From Cryptomeria japonica (taxonomy: Eukaryota; Streptophyta; Pinopsida; Cupressales; Cupressaceae): a stretch of 64,000 nt of DNA. Below, piece by piece: positions 1 through 11,676 of this stretch; within the stretch, counting starts at the first letter, position 1; every line of letters begins with the position of its first letter. Below the pieces are notes generated by a model. That model was not told where the DNA came from and did not search any database. It saw only the letters and a list, made by a program, of their open reading frames with translations. Both the position numbers and the translations under genes were made by a program. The stretch covers positions 823,171,896-823,235,895 of the forward strand of contig NC_081414.1 in NCBI RefSeq assembly GCF_030272615.1, given 5' to 3'.

Positions 1-1020
1 CTATTGTTATTGTCTTTTTTGTCATTGTTTGGTATATTACTATGGTGTTCAAATGGATTGTAGAATTCATCTCAATCAAACTCATAGGTACTCATGCTTA
101 AATACCTTAAAGATTCTTCAGCTTTCCTTCTAGAGCTTTGTGAATGAGTTTCAACCATGAACTAAAGTCCTAACCAAAATCAAAGGAAGTATGAAAATAC
201 AAAGACTATGGAAGACCAAGAGGTGTATGAAGTGTAGATTAATCTAGGGTAAACGTGCAATGTCCAAGAGTGTAAGACCAAAGTAGGAGAGTAAGGTGTA
301 GCTTCCACAGAGATGATGTATCTCTTGATGAGGTAAGTTGACATTGACTCGAGGTATGTATGTTTGAGAGTAAGGTGTGGCTTCCAAATACATGATGGAT
401 CTCTTGATCAGGTAAGTTGACCTTTACTCAAGAAGACCAAATGAGACCCTAAGACGATTGATCTTGATGCGGGACTCACCTAGTGGTGTGTTGTAGTATG
501 TTTGCAAAGTTTGATGAGGACAAGCAAAGTAACCTTTTGGCTCAAATTTGGAAAATATGTATGAGGGAAATGAAAGTGAAAGGAAATGATTGACTCTATA
601 TGACCAAGACAAGCTGAATGAAAAATGAAGCCCTATAGGAAGCATCCTTAGAAGGTCTTTAGATTTGAAAACCTAGGTCCTTATTGTTCTCAATAGTTTT
701 CTTGTAATCTCTCAATTGTGAATGCAAACATAGTTTTAACAAACCTGGATGTGATTTAAATTTTTTTTTTTCAATTCTGTCCAATTGTGAAGTTTTTTGA
801 ATGTGACCAAATCTCAATTTTTTGACTTTTAGTGATAAGAAGACACAATAACAATGAAGACTCAATATTTGAATATGTTTTGTATTAAGGATCCAAAATG
901 TTTCCAAATGTGAAGTATAATGTGAAATATTTTTGCATACACTTGAAAACATGGTAGAAACAATGTTTCCTTGTTTTGTTTGAAAATGTTTGAGTGTTTT
1001 GATCATGCAAGCACAAATTC
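1..1020. other. AT-rich intergenic sequence, no gene seen
   Basis: Short open frames occur but none shows a recognisable domain, splice structure or codon bias. The only structure I see is a 79-bp tandem duplication at 288-446, listed separately. Confidence 0.5.
288..446. repeat. Tandem duplication, 79-bp period, two copies
   Basis: The word AGAGTAAGGTGT begins at 288 and again at 367. Both copies continue through CTTCCA, a GATG(T/G)ATCTCTTGAT block and AGGTAAGTTGAC. The copies differ at several positions, so the duplication is old. Confidence 0.7.
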
Positions 1021-1789
1021 TATGGCTGGCTGGGACAATAGTTGTTGAATCTCACTTGGGGGGTTACCCTGAGCTATGCAATTCAAAGTGGATACTTAGG
1101 TGCTTGACCCCACTAGCTCCACCCTCAGCACTCATTTCTTAATGATAGCCAAGCACCACTCTCCATGAAAACTCTGCATGGGGAACTTTGTATCTCTACT
1201 AAGAACCGTAAGAATGTGAGCCAATTCAAAGGTCCGACCTCCTGGATCAACAATTATAAGGTTTTGGGATTCTACCACAAGAACATGTTTAGTAATAGCA
1301 TCCATTCGAGTTTCCATACATGCGGTTGTGTATGCTCCATTAAGGAAGGCTCTCTTCTTATCGAGGTTGTGCTCTATAGGGTTTATGGGGAGACATGCCA
1401 TCGGTATGAACTGATCAACATTCGTTGCTTGCAACTTTCATCACAAACACATTTATTTATAGTGACTTGGAAGAGATTGGATTTATCTTGTTACCACTTG
1501 GGTCATTACCTCTCACTTGGCCTTATGTGCTACTCGAGAGGCAGGCTCTCTAAAAGGAAACACAAAAGGAGCCTATTGCTCAAGACACAAAAGACACTTG
1601 TTAATTTTAGAGCACCAATGGAAGTGTTTTGCTAGACTAAAGAAGACAAAGAAAGCAATTTCAAAATTAAATCTTTTTTGAAGGTCCAGTAACAAACTTG
1701 TTAGTATTTATGAAATAATACCCCTCCTATAAGCACAAAACTTAAGTAAATTTTAGAAATCCCAAATGACTTTGTGAAATAGGGGCCTT
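1021..1789. other. Unassigned sequence with open frames on both strands
   Basis: Overlapping open frames of 100 codons (- strand) and 156 codons (+ strand) lie here. Neither shows a domain I recognise, and their overlap on opposite strands argues that at most one is real. This could be an untranslated or decayed part of the LTR element whose end lies at 3593. I do not call a gene. Confidence 0.3.
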
Positions 1790-2700
1790 CGATAATGTGT
1801 TTTCTCACAAATTCAAGGATCTGATTTTTCATGAGTTCTTCTGAATCATAAAAAATAGACCACATGTAAAATTTCAAGATATTTCCAAAAATATTAGAAA
1901 ATCCAAAGAAAATTGAATTCAAAAATTACTTTTTTATGAAAAATAATAAAAAATTTAAATTTGATCCAAAAAAATTGAATTTTTTATTGAAAACTCCTTA
2001 TACCATTCCAAACCATCATTAAATAATTCTTGCAATAATTCCAACCAATGTGTTAGATATGATCAGAATATTGTAAAACCCTAATGTTTAAAAATCTGAT
2101 ATTTCCCAAAATATTTTGCATCAAAATTAGAATCACAAAGAACATATCTAGTTTATAATTTTGAGAAATTTTCAAAACTGTATACAAATATGAAAAATTT
2201 GCTAATTTTCTCTCAACTTAATTTTTTATGAAAATTAATAAAAAAATCATAGAAAATCCAAATGTGCTTCAAAAAATCTGATGTTTTACTGAGCACTCCT
2301 GATACTATTCTCAACTTGCAAAAAAAATTTATACCACAATTCCAATCTATTTATGAGATCTGATCAAAACAATGCAAAAGACTAATTTTAAAGATCCAAT
2401 TTTTTCATGAAATATTTTGCACCCAAATTTAAATCAAAAAAATAGACCCCTTGTACAATTCTGAGAACTTTCCATCAATGTAATAAAATCTGAAAATTCA
2501 CTAATTTTCTTTAAAAATAAAATTTTGAAAAATCATAAAAAATTAATAACAAATCTAATATGCTCCAAAAATTCTAAATTTTGAATTGGCAGCTCTTGAT
2601 ACTGTCCCCAATCGGAAAACAAAATTTGATGCAAAAATTCCATGTCATTTGGGAGATCAGATCAAATCTCTCCAAGATCTTAATCTTGTGTCCAAAACCC
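1790..2700. repeat. Degenerate tandem repeat, about 295-bp period, about three copies
   Basis: A recurring block with the form ATAGACC-CTTGTA-AATT-GA-A-TTTCCA appears near 1855, 2141 and 2441. Each is followed by similar A/T-rich text including TAATTTTC and CC(A)AAATTTGAT elements. Divergence is high, so the unit is recognisable only by its word order. It lies next to an LTR on the - strand and may be that element's leader region. Confidence 0.5.
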
Positions 2701-2949
2701 TAGTTGCATAAGGTTATTTTCCAAATTATTTTAAAAAGCATAAATATAAGGTTAGAAAAACCAACAAAAAAGGCATAGATCTAACAAAAATCCATTTCCC
2801 ACGAAGAGTTCTAAAATTTGTATGGTGAAAAGTGATGATAAACTATTGTAAAACCATAATGATCCAACCACAAACAAACTAAATCCTACAATGAAACATT
2901 CACCAATACCAATAGAGATACCCAAGGTCATGCAAATAAACAAATAAAA

Positions 2950-3593
2950 TAAGATATACCATTTACATGTCTAGTAGGGTTTGAATATCAATTGTCTTCC
3001 TATCCCCATTAGTCTTGCTTGATATATTTTCTCTCAGATTTTATGTGTGCACAAGAGCTCAACAAAGAACAGAAATGCGGTTGATAGCTTGATCACAAAA
3101 GGCTTGATTGCAGAGTTAGTGTTCTCATTAGATGATTAGGGTTGATAATGAAGGAGAGTATCCTCTTCTATATAAGACACTTTAGAAAATGGAAGGATAA
3201 GATTAAGAGGTGTAAAGATAAATGGTCGACTAGGGTTAAAGGGTAGGTAGAGAAAATAATTAAATGATAAAGGGGGTAGGTAAGAGAAGAATTAAGAGAT
3301 GAATGACATGTGTCATGGGTAGAAAAAAATAATGAACTAATTAAATAAATACATATTTATTTAATTAATAGAGGAAATAGGATCAATTAAATAAATTAAA
3401 TATTTATTTAATTTAGGAAATGGACAATTTAAATAAATAAAAGTATTTATTTAAATGAGGAAAGGCTTAGAAGAGGATTAATGAATTAATTAAATAAATA
3501 AAGATTTATTTAATTAATAGAAGAATTAGGATAAAATAATTAAGTAAATAAAAATATTTATTTAATTACACGGGACAATTTTAGGTGTCTACA
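2950..3593 (-). mobile_element. LTR end of an LTR retrotransposon, - strand, with TATA box
   Basis: Read on the - strand, the sequence starts at 3593 with TGTAGACACC. It continues through a U3-like region built of several AT palindromes (TTAAATAAATA blocks, 3330-3570) to a TATATA motif at 3169-3175. TG at the start and a TATA box about 420 bp inside fit an LTR U3. The far end of the LTR, primer site and second LTR were not found, so element size and family are open. No polypurine tract lies outside 3593, which suggests the 5' LTR or a truncated copy. Confidence 0.5.
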
Positions 3594-4013
3594 AATCATA
3601 TCTAATAGCTAGTGTTGTCCAAAACCACCAAGAAGTTGGACTAGTGAATACATGTGTTATAGAGCACATGTATAATTTGAGAACACAAAAACTTTAGGGT
3701 TAGGGTGTAGAGATATACACTAGCCCAATATATGATCCCTCACATCATGACATGAGATTATTTAATTTTAAGAAACCACCCACCTAGGGGTATGTGCACC
3801 AAGATGTTGTACCAAAGGGGGGTCTTAAGATGCCACTTTTGTTAACTTCTTTTTCTTATTGAATCAACAAAGTTTTAACTTTGATGATAAATTGAATATA
3901 GATACACCCAAAATTTGAATATGTAACAAGAACAAGAGTCAAATTTCTCCGATTCTAATTTTTAAACTACTAATTTGTTTTGAAAATGGAGGAGATTAAG
4001 GGTTTCTCTCTCT
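3594..4013. other. Unassigned spacer
   Basis: AT-rich spacer between the LTR end and the CT-rich array. No coding, RNA or repeat signal recognised. Confidence 0.4.
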
Positions 4014-4272
4014 ATTGTCTAGGTCATAACCTCTCCATCCCACCCTCTCTCTCCCCTCTCTAGGTTTCTCCTTCCCTTCCTCTCCAACTATCTACCTCTG
4101 CATATAGGTCTCATTAAACATCTCTCTCTATCCCCCTCTCTCACTATCTAGGTCTCTAACATTTCTTTAACCCTCTAGATCTCTCACTTATCTATATGTC
4201 CCCTCTATAGTTCTCTCCCTCCCTCTCCACCTCTCTCTCCTGCCCCCCTAACCCTATCCCTTTATGAAGTCC

Positions 4273-4308
<36 letters not shown>

Positions 4309-5413
4309 TCCTCTATATCTCCTCTTTCCATAGGTCTCCCACTCTTTAGGTGTCTACTTCTCAACATATCCCTTTTTACTCCTCTCTTTTTTTATTTTGT
4401 CTCTCCTATTATACCTCCCTCTCTTTCTTCCTCTCCCCCTCTGTATTTCCCCATCCATACATAGCCCCATATCTATCTCACTCCCCCACTCTCTATTATC
4501 CTCTCTTCCTATCATATTTTCTTTATTGTCTAGGTCATCACTTCTCTCTCCCCTCTCTAGGTTTATCACTCCCTTCTCCATTTATCTACCTCTCCATCCA
4601 TCTCTCATTGCCAGTGTCTATCTATCCCAATCTATCTATATAAATCCTCTCTCACCATCTAGGTGTCTCATCTTTCTTTGTCCATCTAGTTATCTCACAT
4701 ATCTGTCTATAGCCTCTCTAGTTCTCTCCCTTCCTCTCCCCGTCTATATTCTTACCCCTTTATCCCTATTGATTTCTAAATTATTTCATTCTCTTCTCAC
4801 TATCCCCCCACCTCTCTATCCACTCTTTCCTAGTACATTCAATCCCTCAATGTCTATGTCTCCCTCAATCCCCTCATACTCTTCTCTCTTTATTATTTGA
4901 TCTCTCCTCTTATTCTTCCCTCCAATTTCTAGGTATCTCCCTCCATTTCTTCCCCTCTCCCTCTCTATATCCCCATCCATACATACCCCCATATCTATCT
5001 CAGTCCCCCACTCTCTATTATTCTCTCTTCCCCTCATATTTTTTTTATTGTCTAGGTCATCACCTCTCTCTCCCCTCTCAAGGTTTCTCACTCCCTTATT
5101 CTCCACTTATCTACCTCTCCATCCATATCTCATTACCCATGTCTATCTATCCCAATCTATCTATATCAATCCTCTCACCATCTAGGTTTCTCATCTCTCT
5201 TTCTCCATCTAGTTCTCTCTCCTATCTATCTTTCCCCTCTATAGTTCTCTCCCTCCCTCTCCTCCTCTATCTCCTTACCCCTTTATCCCTTCATATTTAT
5301 TAAATATCTCCTTCTCTTCTCACTCTCCCCCCACCTCTCTATCTCCTCCTTCCCTAGGTGTTTCAATCCCTAAATTTCTACCTCTTCCTCAATCCCCTCT
5401 TACTCATCTCTCT
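4014..5413 (+). repeat. Pyrimidine-rich tandem array, 511-522-bp unit
   Basis: The anchor ATTGTCTAGGTCAT starts at 4014, 4525 and 5047, giving unit lengths of 511 and 522 bp. Each unit is almost entirely C and T, with embedded words such as CTCTCTAGGTTTCTC and CTATCTATCCCAATCTATCTA. A (CT)n run sits near 4272-4305. The third unit is interrupted at 5413 by the 11.5-kb transposon and resumes at 16932. Open frames here (Ser/Leu/Pro-rich) are products of the composition, not genes. Confidence 0.85.
5408..5413. repeat. Left target-site duplication (CTCTCT)
   Basis: The six bases before the left terminal repeat equal the six bases after the right one (16926-16931). Removing the element plus one copy gives text that aligns base for base, without gaps, with the neighbouring array unit at 4866-4900. 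That fixes the duplication at 6 bp, although the CT context leaves some slippage ambiguity. Confidence 0.75.
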
Positions 5414-5450
5414 GGGTGAACTCACAATAATGGTTCCCACTTTTTTGCCA
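5414..5450 (+). repeat. Left terminal inverted repeat
   Basis: 37 bp starting GGGTGAACTCACAA and ending TTTTTTGCCA. Against the reverse complement of 16891-16925 it has three substitutions and one 2-base gap in a T run. It is expected to be a transposase-binding end. Confidence 0.85.
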
Positions 5451-5494
5451 CTTTTGACACTGAGATGTACATTTTTAAAATAATCTTCAACTTC

Positions 5495-5965
5495 CGAGAA
5501 CTATAACTTTTAAACTATTAAAAATTTGAAGATGATGTAAATTAGTGATTTCTAGCATTTTGTTTGTAGATTCTATATACATTTTTTTCAAATTTTTTTG
5601 AAGGATTTTTTAAAAAATTTTCCATCTCCCTCGAAAAGTAGTTTTTTACAACAAACTACATTTTTTAAGAGTGATGTGCCTCCCGAAACGCATAACTTTT
5701 CTTCTATAAATGATAAAAACTCAATTCTTTCGAATTTTGGTTTGTAACATCAATATCCAGGGCTTGTATTTGGTTTTATAGTGATATGTTCAATATTTTT
5801 CATTTTATAAAGTTTTGAAGTCCGACTAGTCATAATTCAAACATAGGTTTACGTTTGAACACATAACTTGTTCTATATAAATCGAAATTCAATTTTATTT
5901 TTTTTGTTAGAAAGAAGACATCAATACCAAGGGTATAGATATTTTTCAGAATTTTTTTGAATTAG
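5495..5965 (+). repeat. Degenerate subterminal module, about 180 bp, three copies
   Basis: Three related blocks start near 5497, 5686 and 5858. Each has a CATAACTT- or CTATAACTTTT-type word followed by a TATAAAT-like stretch and ACATCAATA(T/C)C-type text. They are non-coding and lie just inside the left terminal repeat. No equivalent is obvious at the right end. Confidence 0.45.
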
Positions 5966-6254
5966 TTTCTTATTTTTCGCAATGCGTTGAACAAAGAAGT
6001 TCATGTTCGGTGAAAAACCAATTTTTAATAAAATTAAAAAATCAAGAACATAATAAATTCAAATATAACAAAATTATATTCGTTGGAAAGCTTGCTTTGA
6101 GTACTACCATCTAATATTTTTGGGTTATCAAGATTATTTCATTCGTGCATTGAACCAGAGCTCCGAAGTCATTAATTCTTCAGAACTCTGAAATTTTTTG
6201 GGAGAAACTTCTAATTTTGGGGGTTTGAAGGAACACAAGTTCAATCGGATTGGG

Positions 6255-6395
6255 TTAGCTCGAACCAAAAGGGGTTCGAGCGAACCCCCATTCGCTCGAA
6301 TTGGTGAGCTTGATTTTGGCATGCACATTTTTGTAACTGCCATGTTCGAGCGAACCCAACAATTTTTAACTGTCGGCTTTCGTTCGAACTTGGGC
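6255..6395. repeat. Left cluster of TTCGAGCGAA / TTCGCTCGAA subterminal repeats
   Basis: GGTTCGAGCGAACC lies near 6274, ATTCGCTCGAA near 6290 and GTTCGAGCGAACCC near 6345. Divergent forms lie near 6256 and 6380. The motif is a near palindrome and very CG-rich against an AT-rich background. Similar text occurs in inverse orientation at the right end, so these are candidate transposase-binding sites. The left cluster is about 850 bp inside the end; the right one is immediately inside the terminal repeat. Confidence 0.7.
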
Positions 6396-6433
6396 CGACG
6401 CATTTTTTGTTTTTTTTTTCATTTGTGAAATCG

Positions 6434-6440
6434 TATAAAT
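6434..6440 (+). promoter_or_regulatory. Candidate TATA box of the transposase gene
   Basis: TATAAAT lies 122 bp before the proposed start codon at 6562 and just downstream of the subterminal repeat cluster. Spacing to a start about 30 bp downstream would give a leader of roughly 100 bases. It rests on motif and position only. Confidence 0.4.
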
Positions 6441-6561
6441 GTCCATAATTTTTTTTTCTCTTTTTATCACTCAAATGATTAAAATAATTCGCATTTTTGG
6501 ATGAGAGAAGATATTTGAAAATTATTTTGAAGGCAATAATTTGAAGGTTTTTTGTAAAAGC

Positions 6562-9500
6562 ATGGGGAACAAGAAGAGAAGGCAAAATAAGACTTCAAGG
6601 AATTATTCTCCCAAAATGGAAGAAAGATATCGAGAACAAAGAAGACAAAGATATCATGATGCAAGTATGTATTTTTAATTTTATTTCTATTTAATTTAAT
6701 ATGTATTACGTATCAATTAATTAGAATTCAATATTTTTTATCTAATATTTTTAATAGGATTAAAAATAATTTTGTTTTAATTGGAAAACATAATTAATTT
6801 GAGATAATACATGTGTATTTGCAAATTTCAAATTCCATCAACTTGCTTGTTGTGTAATTGCATTTTTCTCCTATATAATTAAGTTCATTTATAATAGATA
6901 AGACCTGTTAAGTCATAAAATTAATAAGACCTATTATGTCATAATTTTTAGGTTCTAAATTATATATATTGAATATTTAATCTACATGTACAAGTAATTT
7001 CATGTGATAGGTCCTTTAATATCACATAATATATCTGTCTTAAGGGTAGTTAAGTATATTAATTTTGTGAAATGTTTTTTCAAATGTGGTCATATTGATT
7101 TTAATAATAAGGCCTATTAGGACTATTACATTGATTATAGGTCTTAAATGTGACATAAATTTATAACCTATTAAACATGTTGAATAATTTAGGTGAACTA
7201 TTTATATTCAACTTCACGTACATGCAAAAACATTTCAGATTAGGAGGTCTATTATGCAATAATAGGTCTTAAATATACACACATGTGACAAATTATAGTC
7301 CACTTACATTATGGTCCATAACAAATTAATATGAGGTCACCTAAGTTATCGTATGCATGCATCAAAATATTTGTACTTTTAATTTTCAAAATTGGAATTT
7401 CTAATTTATCAAAATTTTATTTTATGTGTTAAATTAGTGCTCAAAATTAGAGATTAAACTTTAATCCTAACCTAAGAACAAATTGAACTTTAAACCTAAA
7501 TAGGTAATTTAATTAGAGTTATAACAATAAGGTCCTAAAAGTATTTAAATTTAATAAACCAAATTGAATGGGCTAATTTTAACATGTAAAGCTTTAAGCC
7601 AAATTCACCCCTATTCTTAATCCTAATTGAATAATCTCTGATTAATTCAAGAACCTTACACAAACTCTTAAATTATGTGCAGAATGGGCAAACGAACCTG
7701 TTGAAGAACACAATATAGTTGATGAACATAGGGAGGAGATTGTCTAAGTTGAACCAATGGAGACCTTTGAAGGAGAGGGGTCAGGCTCCTTACCTCCTAC
7801 CACTGATATGGATGAGCATATTGTGGATCTAGCTAAACAAGTGAAGAGAAATATTTCTTATAAAAATTTAGATCATTTACTTGAAATGGATGTGGATGAG
7901 TTGAAATGTCTCAGTGAAGAACCTAGACATACTAAAAGGAGGTCAATGAATAAAAGTGGAAAAGAAATAATGTTGCATTTCAACAATCTTGATACTACAC
8001 TAGAAAAAGCTCAATTGTTATCAATTGTACTTACTCATAAAGACTTAATAGATCCAATGAAATTGTTGGGTATAGCTACAACAAGTCAAAAGAGGAAATC
8101 TTCTCAGCTACAAAAATCTATTATTGATAATGTTAAGAAAGGTTTGGTGAACATTGGTAAAAAATCTCGAAAACTAGATAAGACCATTTCAAGAAGAGTG
8201 ATGTTGACATCTTTAGTAATTGAAAGATTGCCTCAAAAAAGACAAATCTCTTCACTGTCATCTGATTTTGGTTTTAGTAGAAGGACAATATCTAAATATG
8301 TTAAAAGGAGAAAGATTTTGGATGATACTACCTCAGAAGGGAATTGGGCAATTATGTGTAGAGCTCCTCGTTCTAATAGAATTGAAGATGTTGTTAGGAA
8401 CTTTGTGACAAGTTTTTGGAATGATAATACTCGCCCTTCATCAAATAGTAGAGATGTTATCAAGCAAAGGATTGGTCGTGATCGTTATGATCTCCATGTA
8501 AAACATTGGATAGACACAACAAAACATGAATTGTATGTATTGTTTACTAAAACAAACCCTCATATAAAGATTGGACAAACCATGTTTGAACGGTTAAGGC
8601 CATATTATGTGAAGTTAAACAAAGTTTTCAAAACTTGTTGTTGTCGTTATCACATCAAATTTGACTTGTACTATCAGGTGTTTCGGAAGATTAGAGAAGA
8701 TAATGATGGTTATGAAAATGCTCCTCCTAAACGAACAAGTCAATTCATAGCATCCATCTTATGTGATAAATCAGATGATAATGCAACCGGTCAAATAAAT
8801 TGCATAAGAGGAATTTGTGGAACATGTGGGGACTTGGCTAAATTGCCTTTGAGAGATGAAGATACTGACATGAGGAAGATGGTAAATTGCAAGAGTTACA
8901 AGTACAAAAAATTTGAAACAAAATTTGGAAAGGAATCTACAAGACTAGATTATGTAGAAGAGGAAATACCTATTGGAACATTTATGGAAAATTTTCGTAA
9001 GTTGATAAAACCATACATATGCCATGGTTTTTTTGCCAAGTGGCAAGCGGAACAATTTAAAAGATTAAGAGACACTTTCCCACTTGGATCTATTTTATCT
9101 ATAGTTGACTTCGTAGAGAATTACTCTTTTGTGCATCAAAAAGAGATTCAATTAGAGTATTACTTTTCAAAGCAAATCACTATTTTTGTGCATGTGTGTT
9201 ATCGACATGCAGAGATGAATTTGGATGGTGTTGATAGTACATTTGAAAATCGTGTCATTAAGAAAGAGTACCACTTCTATATCAGTGATGATAAGGAGCA
9301 TGACACACTTTTTGTACAACATTGCTTTAAGAAGTTTTTTGAATATTTGAAAGATAGAGGCATAACAATAGTTAAACATTTTGTTTGGTCTGATGGATGT
9401 GCAGCACAATTCAAATCTTCGAGGCCATTTTATGCACTATGTAGATATCATCGAAATGACAAAATACCACATGTTTGGAGTTTTTTTGAGAGTGGTCATG

Positions 9501-10642
9501 GAAAGGGTGAACATGATGGTGCAGGAGCTTGTATCAAACGTGCTCTAAGAAAGCATCAAATAAAGTACATAGGAGAACCTATACAAAATGCACATGATGT
9601 TGTTGAATGGTGTAAGAAACACTTTGAGCAACCTAATTATCCTGGGGAATCATCATCAAGAACATATAAGCCCATTCCATATAGAGTGTTTTGGGAGATA
9701 ACCGGTACGTGTTCTCTTTTAGTATTTTATTTAATTTAACAACTTGACCTACATGTACATTCTTGTACACATGTACATTTTACAGATGTGGATAGAAAAT
9801 CAATGCATGGATGCAAGAGTGTGGAGAGGACAAGATCTTTGCATTGTGTCATGAGTATGGATAATCACCCATGGACATTATACACTAGAGATTATTCATG
9901 TTTTTGTTCTGAATTCATTTTCGAAAACTATGTTGATTGCAAGAACCAAGAGCTTGGATATGTTAGTGAATGGAAAATGGTGCCACTAGATGTTTCTGAC
10001 ACATATGAGGATTCAAATGAGGATGAAAACTTTGAAGACATTCCTTTGATTTCTGGTGATTACGATCATATTTCAGGATTGATTAAAAAAGGTATGTATA
10101 CATGACGTACACATGTAAACATTTCCTTAAAAATGACAAATAACTTAGAATTTATTTAACTTGTGTCAAATTGCAGGAGATATTTTTGCAGTCATAGCAG
10201 AAGATGGAAATATAGAAGGTGTTAGTTATTATTTATTGCATTGCACAGAAGAGAGAAAGAAGTTATCAAAATCTGAGATGAGTGATGGAATGTCATTTCC
10301 CATAGGTTTGAGTTCTGATTTGAATATGTACATACATACAAATCGCTTGTGTGAAATTTTTTAATTTCTCATGTTTCTTATATACATGTACATGCAGGAT
10401 CAGTTGTAGTGCAAGGGACATATTTCAAACAAGTTAAAATTGTTCAACATGGGATTCATTTCACTGAATACCAAATTGATAACAAGGTATATCAGTATAG
10501 TCACTTGGTCATTGCTGTTGGCCTAATTCTTCAAACAGTTCCACGTCGAGGGCAGTCTCAAAAGTGGAGACTAGATAGTGAAGATAATGACAAAATATTA
10601 AGTGTTATTGAAGAGCGTTGTGAACCACTTGATGTGGTATGA
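6562..10642 (+). CDS. DDE-type transposase, five exons, one in-frame stop
   Basis: Proposed exons are 6562-6664, 7683-9704, 9786-10091, 10177-10305 and 10398-10642. All introns are GT-AG and phase 1, and the joined frame is 935 codons including the final stop. The N-terminus is very basic. Numbering from Met at 7757, a helix-turn-helix-like segment spans about residues 160-185 (FGFSRRTISKY), a CCC-x2-H cluster lies near 292-298, and a C-x4-C-x2-C cluster (CIRGICGTCGD) lies near 348-358. A catalytic core has DFVENYSF (D451), WSDGCAAQFKS (D546) and GKGEHDGAG (E585). The acidic triad and the SDG...QFK and GKG..DG.G signatures recall uncharacterised animal transposase-like proteins, from memory and unverified. 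A TAA at 7745 interrupts exon 2 before Met 7757, so either the protein starts at 7757 or this copy is damaged. Exons 4-5 encode a separate beta-rich C-terminal region of unknown role. It lies convergent to the second gene of the same transposon. Confidence 0.75.
6665..7682 (+). other. Intron 1 of the transposase gene
   Basis: The donor is GCAA|GTATGT at 6665 and the acceptor TTATGTGCAG ends at 7682. Joining the flanks keeps an open frame that reads into the long exon with a tryptophan-containing acidic stretch. The interior is AT-rich with several AGGTC-type words and shows no coding potential. At 1018 bp it is far longer than the other three introns (81, 85 and 92 bp). Confidence 0.6.
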
Positions 10643-11071
10643 ACTATATATACATTTAGTAATCCACATGAATTGAATTTTAATGTACAAGTTCAAGATA
10701 AATTCTAGATCTCAAGTAACTTGTTTTGAAACTAAAGGATAAATATTTTTTAAGTTTATTTATACATTATGTCAAGTTAGGATGTATTTAAATGTGCACG
10801 TTTAATTGTATGTAATTGTATTTGTATTTAATTAAAAAATGCATATTTAAATTAGAATGTAATATGTACATTTGTAAAATTGATATATTTAATATGGAAT
10901 TAGGACATGTACATGTTGTGAACTATTTAACTACAATATACATACCTAGAAGCTCACATACCTACAAATATACATACCTATGTAATATACATGTACTGGA
11001 TGTGAACTATTCAATACATGACCTATTAAGTTTAGTTTGTTCATTTCATACATACTCTTTTGTTTGAAAAT
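10643..11071. other. 3' flank of the transposase gene
   Basis: AT-rich text with many ACATGTAC words. No gene seen. A terminator or polyadenylation signal cannot be fixed from the sequence. Confidence 0.4.
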
Positions 11072-11420
11072 CAAACATGTATTTAAATCTAATCTAATCA
11101 AACATGTATAAATCTAATATAATCAAACATGTATAATAGATGATCAAACACAAACTAGGTATAAAGAATAATCTAGAGTCTAAACAAGTCGTTGTACATG
11201 CATGAAATATACAATCTAATCAAACATGTATTTAAATCGAATCTAATCAAACATGTATAAATCTAATATAATCAAACATGTATAATAGATGATCAAACAC
11301 AAACCAGGTATAAAGTATAATCTAGAGTCTAAACAAGTCGTTGTACATGCATGAAATATACAATCTAATCAAACATGTATTTAAATCTAATTTAATCAAA
11401 CATCATGTACATAAATCTAG
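11072..11420 (+). repeat. 149-bp tandem repeat between the two transposon genes
   Basis: CAAACATGTATTTAAAT recurs at 11072, 11221 and 11370, giving two full 149-bp units and a partial third. Each unit contains AATCTAATATAATCAAAC, AATAATCTAGAGTCTAAA-type text and GTTGTACATGCATGAAAT. A looser tail of the same words continues to about 11640. It lies between the converging 3' ends. Confidence 0.8.
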
Positions 11421-11676
11421 AATATAATCAAACATGTATAAATCTAATATGATCAAACATGTATAAAACTTATAACATGTATAATCTATAGTCTAAACTC
11501 CATGTATAAAGTATAAGATCTAGAGTCTAAACTCCATGTATAAAGTATAAAGTATAATCTAGAGTCAAACACAAACTAGGTATAAAGTATAATCTAGAGT
11601 CTAAACTCCATGTACATGCATGAATATATATAATATGAAAGTATATAAAAAGATAAATGTAAATGAGCTATAAAGT

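Noticed and set aside
1165-1635. 156-codon + strand frame
   Set aside because: Overlaps a - strand frame, no recognised motif, no splice or promoter support.
4264-5106. Several open frames of 66-167 codons on both strands, Ser/Leu/Pro-rich or Glu/Arg-rich
   Set aside because: They are translations of CT-rich tandem repeats; no start context, domain or conservation expected.
8220-8463. Short frames on both strands within the transposase exon, including 9167-9409 on the - strand
   Set aside because: Shadows of the real coding frame.
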